Shown here piece by piece: positions 1 to 12,739 of a stretch of DNA of 64,000 nucleotides (the first letter of the stretch is position 1; each line of letters starts with the position of its first letter). The translations under genes and the position numbers were made by a program. The DNA is from Druceiella hillmani. Its lineage: Eukaryota > Arthropoda > Insecta > Lepidoptera > Hepialidae. Location of the stretch: positions 11,597,501-11,661,500 of the forward strand of contig JAYKKI010000074.1 in the NCBI GenBank assembly GCA_039881145.1. Reading direction: 5' to 3'. Under the pieces are notes generated by a model. The model had not been told where the DNA came from and did no database searches. It worked only from the letters and a program-made list of their open reading frames with translations.

Positions 1-2390
1 AAAATCTTTAGGGTATTTATCGTTGAGTTAGAACGTTGAAATTTGGAGTTAAGTTAAATAACTTAAACTGGATTTTGGCCAGAGTCGATTATTTTTGAAC
101 TAAAAGGAAATGGGCTCACTAGCTACGATGTGTATACATAAGATAATCGTCTATGAAATTCTGAATTAAAATCGAAACGTGAGAACAAGCGATTGTCTGC
201 GTTAATATATCCTTTTACTTATGCCTAAATAACGTTTGAACGATTTAATTGTAGCGTAAAAACCATTGAACGAAGGTGAGTAGAGAGTTCCCTGTAGGAA
301 ATATGGTTTAATTTTTTAATATAAGATGATATCAATTGACATTACTAAAAGTATTTATAACAGAAAATGTTGAAGTAACTTCCAATTAAAAGCTTCATAG
401 CATACATTTTTTGGAGCAAAAAAATTTGTTTGAAAGGAAATCAGACTGTGAGTAAAATTGATTTCATTCCTAGACGCTCAAGGACATACTATCAAAGCTT
501 ATCTCACTTTCATACAATTGCCCAAGTATTTAGATTGTATACAAATAGTTATAAATTTGTGAGTTTGTTTTTGTATTTATCAGCCGCGCGGAAGGGTGTG
601 CCACTTTCGCAGCGATGATCAAAAGGATAAGCATTTTCCACACCGACTGGCGAAAATTTATCGATTTTGTTCTCCAGAAATTTATGCTGACCTGTGGACC
701 ATTTATTATTTAAAAGTTTGAATGTTCAGGGTCGAAATATGGAACTCAAACTAAAGTAAATTGTCACTGTTTGAATATTATTTAGTGAAAGTATATGCAA
801 ACTGCCCCAACTAGCCAACGGAAATGAAACCTTTCTAGGACAAAGGCGGCAGCAATTAGAGGGTAAAGCTGAAATCCCTCCCGATAAGCCAACCGCTATT
901 TCCCCGTTGGTCGTCTATCACAAACTTATTAGTTAATTATATGAAGCAGACGTCAGCGTGTGTGTATGGATATATTTTCTGCTTTTGCTAAACACGCATC
1001 TACTGTGACACTTTTCAAAGTATCTCTTTCAAAGTAACGGTCAGTAACAGATGCTATGTTTTGATTAATGTTCGTATCCTTGTAATTATCTCAGCTATTT
1101 AGGTCGAAAAATAGGATGTTTATGTGCCAGAGTAAAAAGTCAACGTGAAATGCTATATGAGCGACATTGTGCGAAATATCTCCCAAATCAGGGAAATAAA
1201 ATAAAATTTCTAAACAATATCGCCTTTCCATTTAATTAATCTCAAAGGAACAAAATAATGTCCCTGATGAAATTTCTAGTATTTTATTGAATTAAAATTA
1301 CTTTTTCATCACTTTTTGAGTTGTACTCTTTATCAAAATATATTATACATGAAAGTTTATTTGTAACCATTTAAAACCCGAGTTGACATTAACATTCACT
1401 AGTTGAATTATTGTCAAAATAAAGAAATTTCGTCTGAATTATTTATGCTTATTTAGCTGTATGTCTATGCATATATTACTAATGTGGAAAACAATAGCAT
1501 TTTAAGCTCAAAAGCGTTATAAATGGTACCACTTAATTACAATATCGCAAGCAAAGAGCTCCTTTGCATTTAATACGTTTAAGGTTAAAATAACTAATTT
1601 TAATGATTCGTCAACGGTTAAAATGCTTATAATATTCTCTTCGCATCTTTTGTATAAGGTATGATACAAATCATTGCAGTCACATGCGTGGTAGGCTCCA
1701 GAAAGTTATTGAGTCGTAAAATAGGAGGCGATGATTTAAATTATTTTAGCAGTAATGACATTTTCTTAATAATTTAGTTTCTGCTTGGGTCATCAAATGA
1801 TAAGTTACGATATGGGTAAATTTATGAATTTTAATAATCTAGAGCGATTGCTTTAATTACTTACAGCATGGTATGACTATGTCTGCGGTAGGGATTTTTG
1901 TATTTGAGATGTTTTAAACTACATGTAAAACCTCGAATTAATTTGTTTATGATATGTGTATTCGAATGTGTCTTTAGTCAAGAAATTAAAAATGAAGAAG
2001 ATTAAAAGACTTCGAGGTGACCCAACACAACTATAGGTAGAAAAATGGGCAGGCCGTAATTATTATTTATGACAATATATTCACGGCGTGCGTTTACAAA
2101 TTGAATTAAATGTTTATTTTCTATTATACCAAAAATTATATTTAAAAATATTTATACTTAGTTGGCTTTATTGAATAAAATTGATCTCGAAAAAATCGGT
2201 TCTTATTAAACTCTGTTCTGAAAAATTCTCTTAATAACTGATAAACTGGCCGACCGCCGGTTATTTTCAGCCAAGTTCTATAATGTAGCTGTCGATAAAA
2301 TGAAACAAATATTACCCTGTGAATTTGGTAAAAACACGAAAGACATTTAGAAATAAGCGACTGCGTGTATTTACTCTAAATAACTTTAAA
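1..2390. other. AT-rich non-coding stretch
   Basis: No coding frame with a recognisable product is visible on either strand. The DNA is AT-rich with ordinary short homopolymer runs. Two patches, about 585-720 and 800-965, are noticeably less AT-biased and are listed separately. Nothing else in this stretch stands out. Confidence 0.6.
585..965. promoter_or_regulatory. candidate conserved non-coding blocks
   Basis: Two neighbouring patches have balanced base composition and no simple repeats in otherwise AT-rich DNA. They hold homeodomain-type cores, for example ATTAGTTAATTA near 930, and TTATCGATTTT near 660. No long reading frame explains them. Enhancer function is inference only; a decayed mobile element or an unspliced exon is equally possible. 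Confidence 0.2.
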
Positions 2391-2393
2391 GTC

Positions 2394-2441
2394 TACAGTG
2401 CGCATATCGTATAGGCGACCAATGTAAATACGCGCACTGTA
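2394..2441. repeat. short imperfect inverted repeat
   Basis: Arms 2394-2407 and 2428-2441 are 14 bases each with one mismatch, separated by 20 bases. The arms contain GC-rich cores (GTGCGC and GCGCAC) unusual for the neighbourhood. Function unknown. Confidence 0.5.
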
Positions 2442-3229
2442 TATTTAAAAGTTATATTTTATTTTATTAAAATATTTTATTTTAATAATTCCGTTTAGGT
2501 GCATGTCTCTATGGCCGAATTGTTTTATATGGCAGTGTATTCAGAGGCTCTCCCTGTGAAACATATTTAGAGTTTTATAGCATAACACAAGAGTCATGAA
2601 ATCTCAATTTTTCGCAATTTGAGCCTTAAAATACCAATTTCATGGGAGTAAATAGAAAAGAAGACCTTTGCTGATGATATATTACTATATTAAAACCATT
2701 ATAACAAACAACAGATACTACTATGCTAAAACCATATGCATTTGTAATGTATGTTACATTTACTTGACTCAGAGAGTAGGAAATGTGGTTTTAGAGTTAA
2801 ACTAAAGCAAAATAAGCGTAATGACGAATAGGGAATGAATACTCGTAACAATAGGATCAAATATTTTGCACTATATCGACAACTATTTGTACTTAGGACA
2901 GCAATCTCAGTTATGAATCAAAAACTTACCAAAATAGACAAAAAGATCAAAATGGCGTTAAAAAGTTGTGGGTCATTAAACAAATATCCAAATCCAAATT
3001 ACCAACTTTTCCAAATAAAAAAGCTTTGACGTAATTTTTACACTAACACTATTATATGATCGTCAAATCTGGGCTCTAGCCAAGGAAATAAACCAAAAAC
3101 TACAAAGATTCCGAGTATGGCGGCAGCTGAGAGGAGATCTAGACTGAAAACTAGAGTAAGAAATACTGATTTACGGAAACATACTGCTCTAAGCAGAGTT
3201 AGCCGGAGAATTAAAGGGGCGCTGTAAGG

Positions 3230-3420
3230 GTCATATGCCGCGGATCACCGTGTCACCGGGATCGCGCGCGTGGTCACCAATACAGTATACGTTGTATGCT
3301 CGCAAGCGTACACTGTATTGGTGACCACCCGGCGAAACTTGCTTAACCGGCCGCCGTCGTCTCCGTTACAGCGACGGATCACGAAGGACAGAAAGAAATG
3401 GCATGTCATGGAGGAGATCT
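3230..3420. repeat. GC-rich island with hairpin
   Basis: A roughly 190-bp GC-rich and CpG-rich island sits in AT-rich DNA. It contains a stem with 22-base arms at 3270-3291 and 3307-3328 (one mismatch, 15-base loop). A second short CCGTCG...CGACGG pairing lies at about 3352-3376. The island is probably the core of a small foldback or MITE-like element; no target-site duplication could be defined. Confidence 0.5.
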
Positions 3421-3447
3421 CTACTCTTCACTGAGTATCCCAATAAA

Positions 3448-3799
3448 TTGAGCGTAAATATTATTTTAATTTTTACAAAATTATTCATTTATTGAGTTTA
3501 ATGGTTTGTGCATATAAAAATATTTTTAGTGATTTAATATAAATGTTAAAACTCAAAATTAACTTTAAGTTGAATACAAGTTAATTTAAATTAATTTGAA
3601 TTAAGATGATAATATTTCACGTCCATTGAGCGTAAATATTATTTTAATTTTTACAAAATTATTCATTTATTGAGTTTAATGGTTTGTGCATATAAAAATA
3701 TTTTTAGTGATTTAATATAAATGTTAAAACTCAAAATTAACATTAAGCAAATAATTAATTTAAATTAATTTGAATTAAGATGATTATATTTCACGTCCG
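3448..3799. repeat. 178-bp direct tandem duplication
   Basis: Unit one (3448-3625) is followed directly by unit two (3626-3799). They are almost identical over most of their length, differing by a few substitutions and a short indel about 50 bases before the end of each unit. High identity indicates a recent duplication. No reading frame is conserved between the units, and the DNA is about 85 percent A+T. Confidence 0.9.
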
Positions 3800-5170
3800 T
3801 TATTTTCTTGAAAGGTAAGTTAAGGATTTCCTAACATTAAAACATTTCTTTTACTGCTTTTACATGACATCGAATCGAGAAAAATCGAATTGAGAAAAAT
3901 TCAGATATAAGGAAATGTAAGAGCAATAAAGATATTTCCTTTAATATGATAAAGCAGCCATGAAAGTAGCTTGCGCAGTGAAATGAAAATAAAAAGGATA
4001 CATATCGTCACTAATTTTATTAGGTAGATTTTACATTTATGTTAATAATCGTAATTAAAGATATTCTTACAATTGAAGATATAATTGAAGGCAATTATTA
4101 TAATAATCAACTTTTTCATAGGATTTTGGTAGCTTTGGTAATTAACGTATCTAGAATTTGTTTGGATTCACAAAAAATGTAAATTAAATGGAAAAATAGG
4201 AGAAAAAATAAGAGAAGTAGAAAGTAAAGAACGCAAGGAGAAATTGTAAGTAATTTATTAATGACCGTGTATAGTTGGCGCTTGTAACTTATTTCTCTAG
4301 GTTGATTGCTCATAAAGTAATGACTTATTTATTTGTAAATGGAATGATTAAGTAATATCGGTTTTCCAGCCATTGACTGAACCATAAAACTTAATAAAAA
4401 AGAATTATGGTATTTTGGGAGGACGGGACAAAACATCAAAAAACTATTAATACAAGCAGTATTGTAATAAACGTTATTGCGAATAGATTTAGTTCGGTAA
4501 CATTAACAAAACCAGAATTTTATTGAAATTTCTATGAAATTTATACCTGTCGGTAGATAGAAACAAAGGAACCTTCGGCATACTCATCCATCCTTACGTT
4601 CGTCACGAGTTTATGTTTTTTTATAATTATAGATCTACGTACCTAAAATTATGCAAGTAGATTCTTCAAGTTAGTTCAGGAATCTACCTAAACAAATATG
4701 TAACAAAATATTAAAAAAGTTTTGTACCTATGAATTGCGGTCACTAGAATTTAATTAAAAGTTTCAAGTAATTAATTTAACTCTGTAGTATCGTGGCATA
4801 TATAATAAGGTGAAAACCTACTTTATCCGTTTTCCGAAACACATTAAGGCAATTTAATTTCTCAAAATGCGGGTTTTTAATATAATTTGGATAAAATACA
4901 TTTCATTCACTTCATAAAAGATACTTCATACTAAGTTTGTACAGTAGTTTTTATTTAATTGCGAGTACATACACATATAATCAGAACAGACTGACAGAAA
5001 GAAAAAAATTACAAACCTATCCTATCAAATAACCGCCTCACAGTTCCCTGAATAAATTTTTGAAATTCTTGTATCTTTAACCTAAAGACTATTTTATTTC
5101 TGTTACGTCATTATCTCTTAATTAATCTGTTGTGTTAATCGTTAATCGGTTGATTGAATATAAAAATATG
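3800..5170. other. AT-rich non-coding stretch
   Basis: I see no gene, RNA or mobile element here. A 65-codon minus-strand open frame (4116-4313) is leucine- and phenylalanine-rich, as expected from T-rich DNA, and is not taken as a gene. Confidence 0.6.
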
Positions 5171-5182
5171 CCCACTGTTTGT

Positions 5183-5490
5183 ACCGTAGCGTAAATTTTG
5201 TAAAGTTGGATGTAGGAGGTAATCTCTGAAACTACTAATACGATTTCAAAAATTCTTTGAACAATATTTAGAAAGAACCTTCAGGGTAGATATAGGTTGT
5301 ATATTATTCCGCTAAAAAGAGTTTTCATGTATTATAAAATAGCAAAATTTTGTGAGTTTGGGTGTAGTAGGTGATTTCCAAAACAACTCATTCAATTTCA
5401 AAAATGTTTTCAACAATATATAGAAAGAACCTTCAGGATGAGCATAGGGATATTATCCCGTTAAAAACAATTTTCCTGAAGACCAGTTTT
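5183..5490. repeat. diverged tandem repeat, about 153-bp period
   Basis: Two adjacent copies share the same ordered blocks: an AATTTTGT start, a G-rich TGTAG.AGGT stretch, a run near ATTTCAAAAAT, then AGAAAGAACCTTCAGG (first copy near 5270-5286, second near 5422-5438). The copies are clearly diverged, so the duplication is old. The shared CAGG block followed by ATA.GG suggests a dispersed insect repeat, but no family name can be given. Confidence 0.6.
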
Positions 5491-5499
5491 GCAACGTAA

Positions 5500-7790
5500 G
5501 TCAACGAAACACAACAGTCGAGCAAATGCGTTTATCTAATGAACACTACCATAACGGTAAAATCGTAATTAAGGAGCAAACTCCAGCGCGTCGGAGCTAA
5601 CACGCACAAGGTTTTTTTTAATTAAATTTTGATGTTGTTTAAATAAGTGGTTCATACATATTAAAAATATCTATGTTATTGTAGTGAAAGAAGTATAAAA
5701 AATCATAACGTGTAAATAAACGATAAAAGTAGTGTAGAATTTAAAACTTGCTAATTATAGACCAATTCGTATTATGAGAGTTCCGGTATCCATTAGAATT
5801 TCAATATTTAAAGGCATACATTATATGACAAATTTCCATATTTTTGTCAATTAGTAGGAAAAATGTATACTTTAAAGTTAAAAAAATGTACGTTAAAAGG
5901 ATAGTTTAAAAATTTACTAAATGGAAGGTAAGAACAAATTTCTTTATGGAGACAAACAAATATTTCGTAAAATAAAATTTTATTAAATTAAATATTTCTT
6001 AAAATAAAATATGGATCGCAAGAATATATTTATTATGGATAGTAAGAAACAGTTTCTACATTACAGCAAGAAAAAATTTCTACATTTTGTGCTGCTGCGT
6101 TAACAGAGATGTTTATTTAAAAAAAAAGGATTCGCGAATTTTGCATTATGGAATTAAATTATGGAATTTCCGTGACCAAAATTAGGTCAGCCTGCCATAG
6201 CAGTTTTAGTCAGAGGTTAGAAAAAAATGGTGAGGGTTAAGGAACATTAAAAACATTGCCTTTCAAGGACATGGCAGTGGCGGACATGTTGATTCAAACA
6301 GCATCAAGTCAGACGCCAAAGGGACAGCGCCTCAGATGCATGACTTGTTTACTGTAACAATAGCGCAAGTTTAAAAACATGATTTTGATTTCCTTTTTAA
6401 TATTCTTTGATATTACATCTTGAAGTCCTAAAAAGCTAGAATAATAAATAATAATTGATCCAGGATTTCTAACTTATTTACTGACCAGATTGATGGTCAC
6501 AAATTTGAAATGTAAGTTTCATTCCAAAAGATATGTGTGGTCTCCTTATTTGCAATTTTATCACCCTAAATTATGAAGGCTTTGCAAAGTTACATATCAA
6601 ATATATAATTTTATAACTTACTGTGCTTCAAACTAATATTGTGGTAGCTATGTCACAGTAGCTGGCCTAAGATTGTACTAATTATTTGGTTGACCTGTAA
6701 TACGATGGCTGGCATGGTCGTGTATGTGTTTATTTTGTACTATTTATTTTTCAATCTCTTTCAAATTTGTGGTAATTATGCCTTTCAAAACATTTGAACA
6801 GTAACTTTTGCAATGCGGGAGCACTTTTGTAAGCTTAGGACATTACGATTTTCCACCATGTAGGTATAGCGTAAACTACTACGTTTGGCCACCATTTTGC
6901 TATAGCCATTTGAAATTTTTATGTAATGAGAGATATCGGTTGAATTGGATCAGTAATAGCCACATACTTGACATAATAAAATTTAGTCTACCCAAATAAC
7001 AATACCTGTCTGCCATTTTGATTGAGGAATCCCGTTACATACTGGTTTTCATGGCTACATTTTTGGGTCAATATACTAATCCTATATCAACAGATTAACA
7101 ACCCAATATTATATGGTCATCGGAACTCTATACGCATGTGAAGTTTCGTGTCAAATCCAATGCCATGGGTCAAATTTAAATTACGAAATTTTGTTCGGAA
7201 AAAAACAGAGTATTTTAAAAACGGAAATTACATTTCGCGTCTTATTACTTGAAGAAGTGTATGTCGAGTATATTTCACGATTAATAGCAAATATATAAAT
7301 ACTCATGCACCTTTATTACATTGTAGTTTCTACAATTATACAACATAAATATTACACTATCGAGAACTGAAGTCCGTAACGTAAGTTCAAACATTCACTT
7401 TGGAGTCCTCGTTACGCCTGTCAGCTACATTTAATGTAAACTAGGGATCGTGTATTTTAGTTTTTGGATTTTTTTAATTCGAAACTAGCAAGGCGACTGG
7501 ATTTGAAACTTTGGAACGTTAACATCAGAATGTCGAAAAACCTTTTATCGCTTTCTTTGTACTGTGTGTCAATAAAATGGTCGATCTAATGCTTTATTCT
7601 TGCTAAAATTAATGATTCTGTTTCTTACTACCCAGAAGACGATACACTTTATTTACACGAGTGTAAATACTTGATATAATAATTTTCTGTATTATCCATA
7701 AAAATAAGAAAATTTTAAATGAATAAAGAATTTCGAAAAATAAAAATTTAATTTTAATAACACGGTTTACTTATATTTTGTACATAAATG
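5500..7790. other. AT-rich non-coding stretch
   Basis: No recognisable gene. A less AT-biased block at about 6170-6360 may be a decayed transposon, but its translations show no known motif. Two open frames of about 60 codons (6808-6999 and 7113-7298) have no recognisable domains. Confidence 0.5.
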
Positions 7791-7797
7791 TTAGTAC

Positions 7798-7833
7798 AGA
7801 GAATAATGTAGGTGAGATATCACATTATTCTCT
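7798..7833. repeat. 12-bp inverted repeat beside (TA)n
   Basis: Arms 7798-7809 and 7822-7833 are perfect complements around a 12-base loop. The long (TA)n tract begins 21 bases downstream. Confidence 0.6.
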
Positions 7834-7851
7834 ATCAGAATTATATTCAAT

Positions 7852-7854
<3 letters not shown>

Positions 7855-7917
<63 letters not shown>
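7855..7917. repeat. (AT)n microsatellite
   Basis: About 31 uninterrupted AT dinucleotides. Confidence 0.97.
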
Positions 7918-7924
<7 letters not shown>

Positions 7925-8285
7925 TTTTAGTAATGAAAAAGGTTTCATCTTCGCTTTATAATATATAACGCATATATTCCTGAAGCATTGCAGAGAAACC
8001 AGAAAAATATTAAAAAAATACATTAATGTTTTTTGAGTGACACGAATACAATTAAATAAACAAATAAAACTGAAATAATATTTTAACTATTTGACTACAC
8101 CAAAAGAATACTTAATTTTACTTTTATCCTAAGTTGTAAAAATTTAACCAGCCCCATTATAATTCGACCAGTGTTGTCACGTAAAACTGTCACTTAAATA
8201 ACGATCACTTCCTTCTACATAGTATATTAATGTTTATTTTTTTTTAATTTTTCAAATGTACTAATTTTTTAATATTGTGCGTGTG

Positions 8286-8288
<3 letters not shown>

Positions 8289-8337
<49 letters not shown>
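8289..8337. repeat. (AT)n microsatellite
   Basis: About 24 AT dinucleotides, preceded by a short GTGTGT run. Confidence 0.97.
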
Positions 8338-8341
<4 letters not shown>

Positions 8342-8349
8342 TTATACAT

Positions 8350-11300
8350 ATGTACGCATGTATTTATATATAACAGTATAAGTTATTGTTACGAATACTT
8401 CAAGAGTTATACTCGGTGTTAAACGAAAAAAGGCTACGGATTACCAACAGTAACGCAATGATCACTAGTAAGCTAGTAAAGTGAATATCAAATTAAATTA
8501 AATAATTTAATCTCTAATTATTGATAGATTCTCTTCGTCCTCATATATTTCAATTTAATTTTATCTTCACGACACCATAGTGATCTAAATAGGTTACAGG
8601 ACGTGATTTATAAAGCAATATTTTAAGTCATTTATTGCATTAAAGTTGCCTTGCAAGATTACAGCTATGAACGCCTTGTATGCATAGACTAGTTTAGTTT
8701 TCCCGAGAGTAAAAGAAACTTAAAGGTTTAAAGATATGATAACAGTTATTTGTCGAGGTTTCTTTAAAGAATCTAATTAGATATAATTTAAGTTCTTCAA
8801 AGAATCTAACTAGAAAAGTTCTGTTTAGGTATTTGTGACTGAAGATCATTGAGTTGATTTTTTCACGGTATTATTGCTATGAGTATTGTCTAACGATCCC
8901 CATATACGATGTCTAAAAATGTTATAATTTCTTAATAACGATTGAGGTTCTGTCGTAAAGTACAAGATAGATTACAATAAATACACAAAGTTTGAACACC
9001 AAGTAAAAAAATTAGCCAAAATAATAATTAACCTAAAATTTTCAATTATATAATAAATTCAATTTATGTAATGAGGAGACTTGGCATAGCTTTCTAATTA
9101 TTTAAATGTATCTAGGACTTAATCAAACTTAATATTAAGATCTGTATTTTTCTGCTACCATAATTCGCATGAATTCGTCTCCAAAACAAATATTAGATCT
9201 ACTCAACTTACAAGTCACTAATATTTAATTTGAGAATAATTCACAAACCTAAGAACAGCTAGACGAATATGTACACCATATGTTCTTAGATTTATGTACA
9301 AAACAGCATAGCTACTTCTATTTGTTTGCGTGAAAATTGGAAATCTTAACCTTCACAACTAAAAAAATTTTCAGCCTTTCCTGCTGTTAAACCATTATAT
9401 GATCACACTTAGGTACATTTATGGAATTTTTCCTTTATCATATGTTATTGTTATATGCAAAAAGTTAATTAATGTTATTAATTATGTAAATTACTATTTT
9501 CTTTACGTAATTGTACAGTGGAAATACAATAATTAGCAAGAACTGAAAAAAAACGAATTTCCCGCAATATAATATAAAGTATTCATCTTCAAATATTTCA
9601 CATTTGTGCCTTCATACATTTCAAAATATCTTTGACCCATTTTACCGACAATCGCGACGGCTCCACAAAGCACTAGTTCGGGTTAAATATGAACTCAGAA
9701 TCAAATTATAACCTTAACTGACATTTCAGTGAATGATCGGCAACCAACTTGTAATTAGTTTTTCAGTGAAATCATGAAGCGCCTTATGACGGGTCATGTA
9801 ACTCGCTTATCCTTAATCCTTTTTTATGATTTTTTTACTGTTGATTTTTAGATAATCCATTTTATGAAATTTTACTAAAAATATTAAATTTAATAGTAGT
9901 CATCTACTCAATTGTGTAAATGCCAGACAGTAGATAGAAAAACAATATTTGCTTAAATTTGTTCACACTTGTTTTCCCAAGATTCTTCTTTCAAGTTTTT
10001 TGAATTTAATAAATGTCTGTATCCACCATCTGACTCAAAATGTTTTAGTGTCTAATTTTTATCAAAATTGCTTGACATACTTCTATTTTTATTTCCTATT
10101 AAATTTTTTCCCATAGCAAATGCCATAATTGTCTCTATACGCCGGAATGCAAATTATCGTATTCATTTCAATCGAAACCAGTTAATACGAAATAGTATCC
10201 ATTAATGCAAGAATTACAGTATAGCTATGGTATTAATTCTTGCGTTGATAGATCGATTTCGGACAATACTTTGATTCCTATGTGGCATCGTGAAAGACGT
10301 AATTTTTAGACATGAACCAAACTGTGTAATTTAATGACTTTATTTTAACTGAAGATTTATTAAACATTGTACAAAGTATCTCTATTTGTTATTTGCTCCA
10401 AAAATGTATACATATTTTGGAAAGTATATACAACTTGTTTTGTATTTGATCACTGCTTCATAAAACAATTTGTCGATTGAGACCCGTGCCCAACTGCCAT
10501 TATTGAAATTTAAAATGATATTCATATCTGCGGCAGCGTATGTTTGCATTGGGTACATAGACTATATAACCAAAGATGCAAAGGTGAGCGGCATTCGTCC
10601 CTTCTAGAAAGTCATTCATATTTTTAAAAAATTTGCTAGGCAATATTTATTTGACTTCTTTTGGCAGTGACGTTGTGGAATTTGGTTGAAACCAACGACT
10701 GTCGGTCAGATTATAAAGCTAACGTTTATAGTCAGAACCGCGTCCCGCGAGTATAACTTTATAAATAAAGGTAATTATGTCTTAACTTTTTAAAATTTCA
10801 TTAACGAGTTAAATTGAAAAGGAAAGTTAAATTTAAACTATATGACTATATAGCAGAGTGCAAACCACCGTAAATATTGAAATAAATACGATAATATGTT
10901 ATTGTCTATAGTCACTATTAAATAATAATTTAGGCGCAAACATCTCAGATTATATAACTTGCTCATAATTGCCACACAATTCCTTCTCAATCCTTTTTTA
11001 TTACGTTCACTACCTTGTAATTCGTTTAATACATGATCCCTTTACATTATTGATCCTCATTTTCAGGCCGGTAAGGTAAATAAATTGCTTCCTGTTTCCA
11101 CCTGTGATTCAAAATATCCCAGCTGCAAAGATTCGTTCAGCAGACGCAGACGGTCACGATATGATGTAATCAAATCACTCTGGAGAATCAAAACCTATAT
11201 ACATTTATTTACATCGCATCTTATTATTCGACTGTCTGAATAATAATAAAATAGTAAAGAAAATTAGTAAGATTTGCCTTATCTGCAATGATGCCAAAAC

Positions 11301-12540
11301 TTCCTTGGGTACATAGCACATGTAACTGCTGAGGCGTTTTGTGGCATATAGCACACTAAGGGTGCGAGGAGAATAGTATAAGTATTTTAACACTTTTCAG
11401 CGTATCACATAGAAAGAAGCTCTGCACTTTCTTTAATTATTCGTTGCCGAATTTAATTAGCCGTTGTTGCTGAATTTTAACTGGTATGATTTAAAGTGTT
11501 ATTGTTCTTAAATAAAAAATATATTTTTATGTCGATCTCAAAACGCACTGATTGATGAAATTAATTTGCTTATTTTTATAATATTTCGCCGACTTAATGT
11601 ACATTTCAAAATTCAAAACTCGATAACAATATTTAGTTAAGTTCTAAGTCACTGTAATGTTACTTCAAATACGATGTGTTTTGGAAAAATAGCGCTAACT
11701 TTAAAGGTCTCAAAAAATTCTAGACATTTGGATAATGTATTTTAATCAAATGTTGCTTTAGAAATAAGAAATTTGATTTATTTCATTAATATGAATTTAG
11801 TAATTTTTTTAAATGAGATTTCACAATGCATATTAAACAGTTCTTCCAATTGAATCATAGAAAGTTTTGAAATAATTCATACATACCTTTAAATTCACGA
11901 CATAAGCAAGTAAATATCCTTAGTTGCTTTCTAACTTAAAGGTATTACGGTACGAATGTGAACCAATATAAAACATATCATTGACAGATGCAAGACATAT
12001 TTTGAAAAGTTTCGTAGTGGATTCGTATTTAACAAAAACCGCAAACACGTCCATACACGAGCCCTGACATCTGTTCCATATAATTTATGAAAAATTTTGA
12101 ATTTATGAGAAACAGTGAACAATTAATCGCAAGGATTTTAATCATCATTAATCGCCTTCTCCAAAAACAGTATAATTTCCCTGAACTATTTTGGCCAGTT
12201 CCCACATACTATTAGTAAATCACATTCAAATTGTTAAAGTATACTTTCGCTTCAGTTTAAGTTTGAGGCCCTGAATATTCATAACTTTGAATCGACGAAT
12301 GTTCTAAAGTCAGCATAAACTTCCGATGAAAGAAAGTAATAAGTTTTCGCAAGTTGGCTCGGAAAGTTTGCTTATCCTTCTGATTATCGCTGAGTGAGTA
12401 GCACTTACTTCCGCGCTGCTAGTAAACACTAAGTCGAAGCTGAATAGACAGAAAACCCAACAAAGTCTAGATTGTTTTGATAAAGAGCGATCATCTCGGA
12501 TAATTTAAGCTCAAAAAATAAGGAAATACCTACACAAAAT
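8350..12540. other. AT-rich non-coding stretch
   Basis: No gene could be supported. It includes an imperfect 13-base inverted repeat at 10204-10216 and 10234-10246. There is also a 23-codon ATG-initiated frame at 10515-10583 that runs directly into GTGAGC, which could be a splice donor but is too short to call. Confidence 0.5.
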
Positions 12541-12551
12541 TGATCCATTAT

Positions 12552-12665
<114 letters not shown>

Positions 12666-12739
12666 CGGACCATTATAATTATTAATTCCTATGGAAAATC
12701 ATGTTGCTTAAGTAGCTTCGGTTCGGAATTCATGTGACT

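Noticed and set aside
10515..10589. 23-codon ATG frame ending at a GTGAGC donor-like word
   Set aside because: Too short, no promoter or acceptor evidence, and donor-like words are expected by chance over 64 kb.
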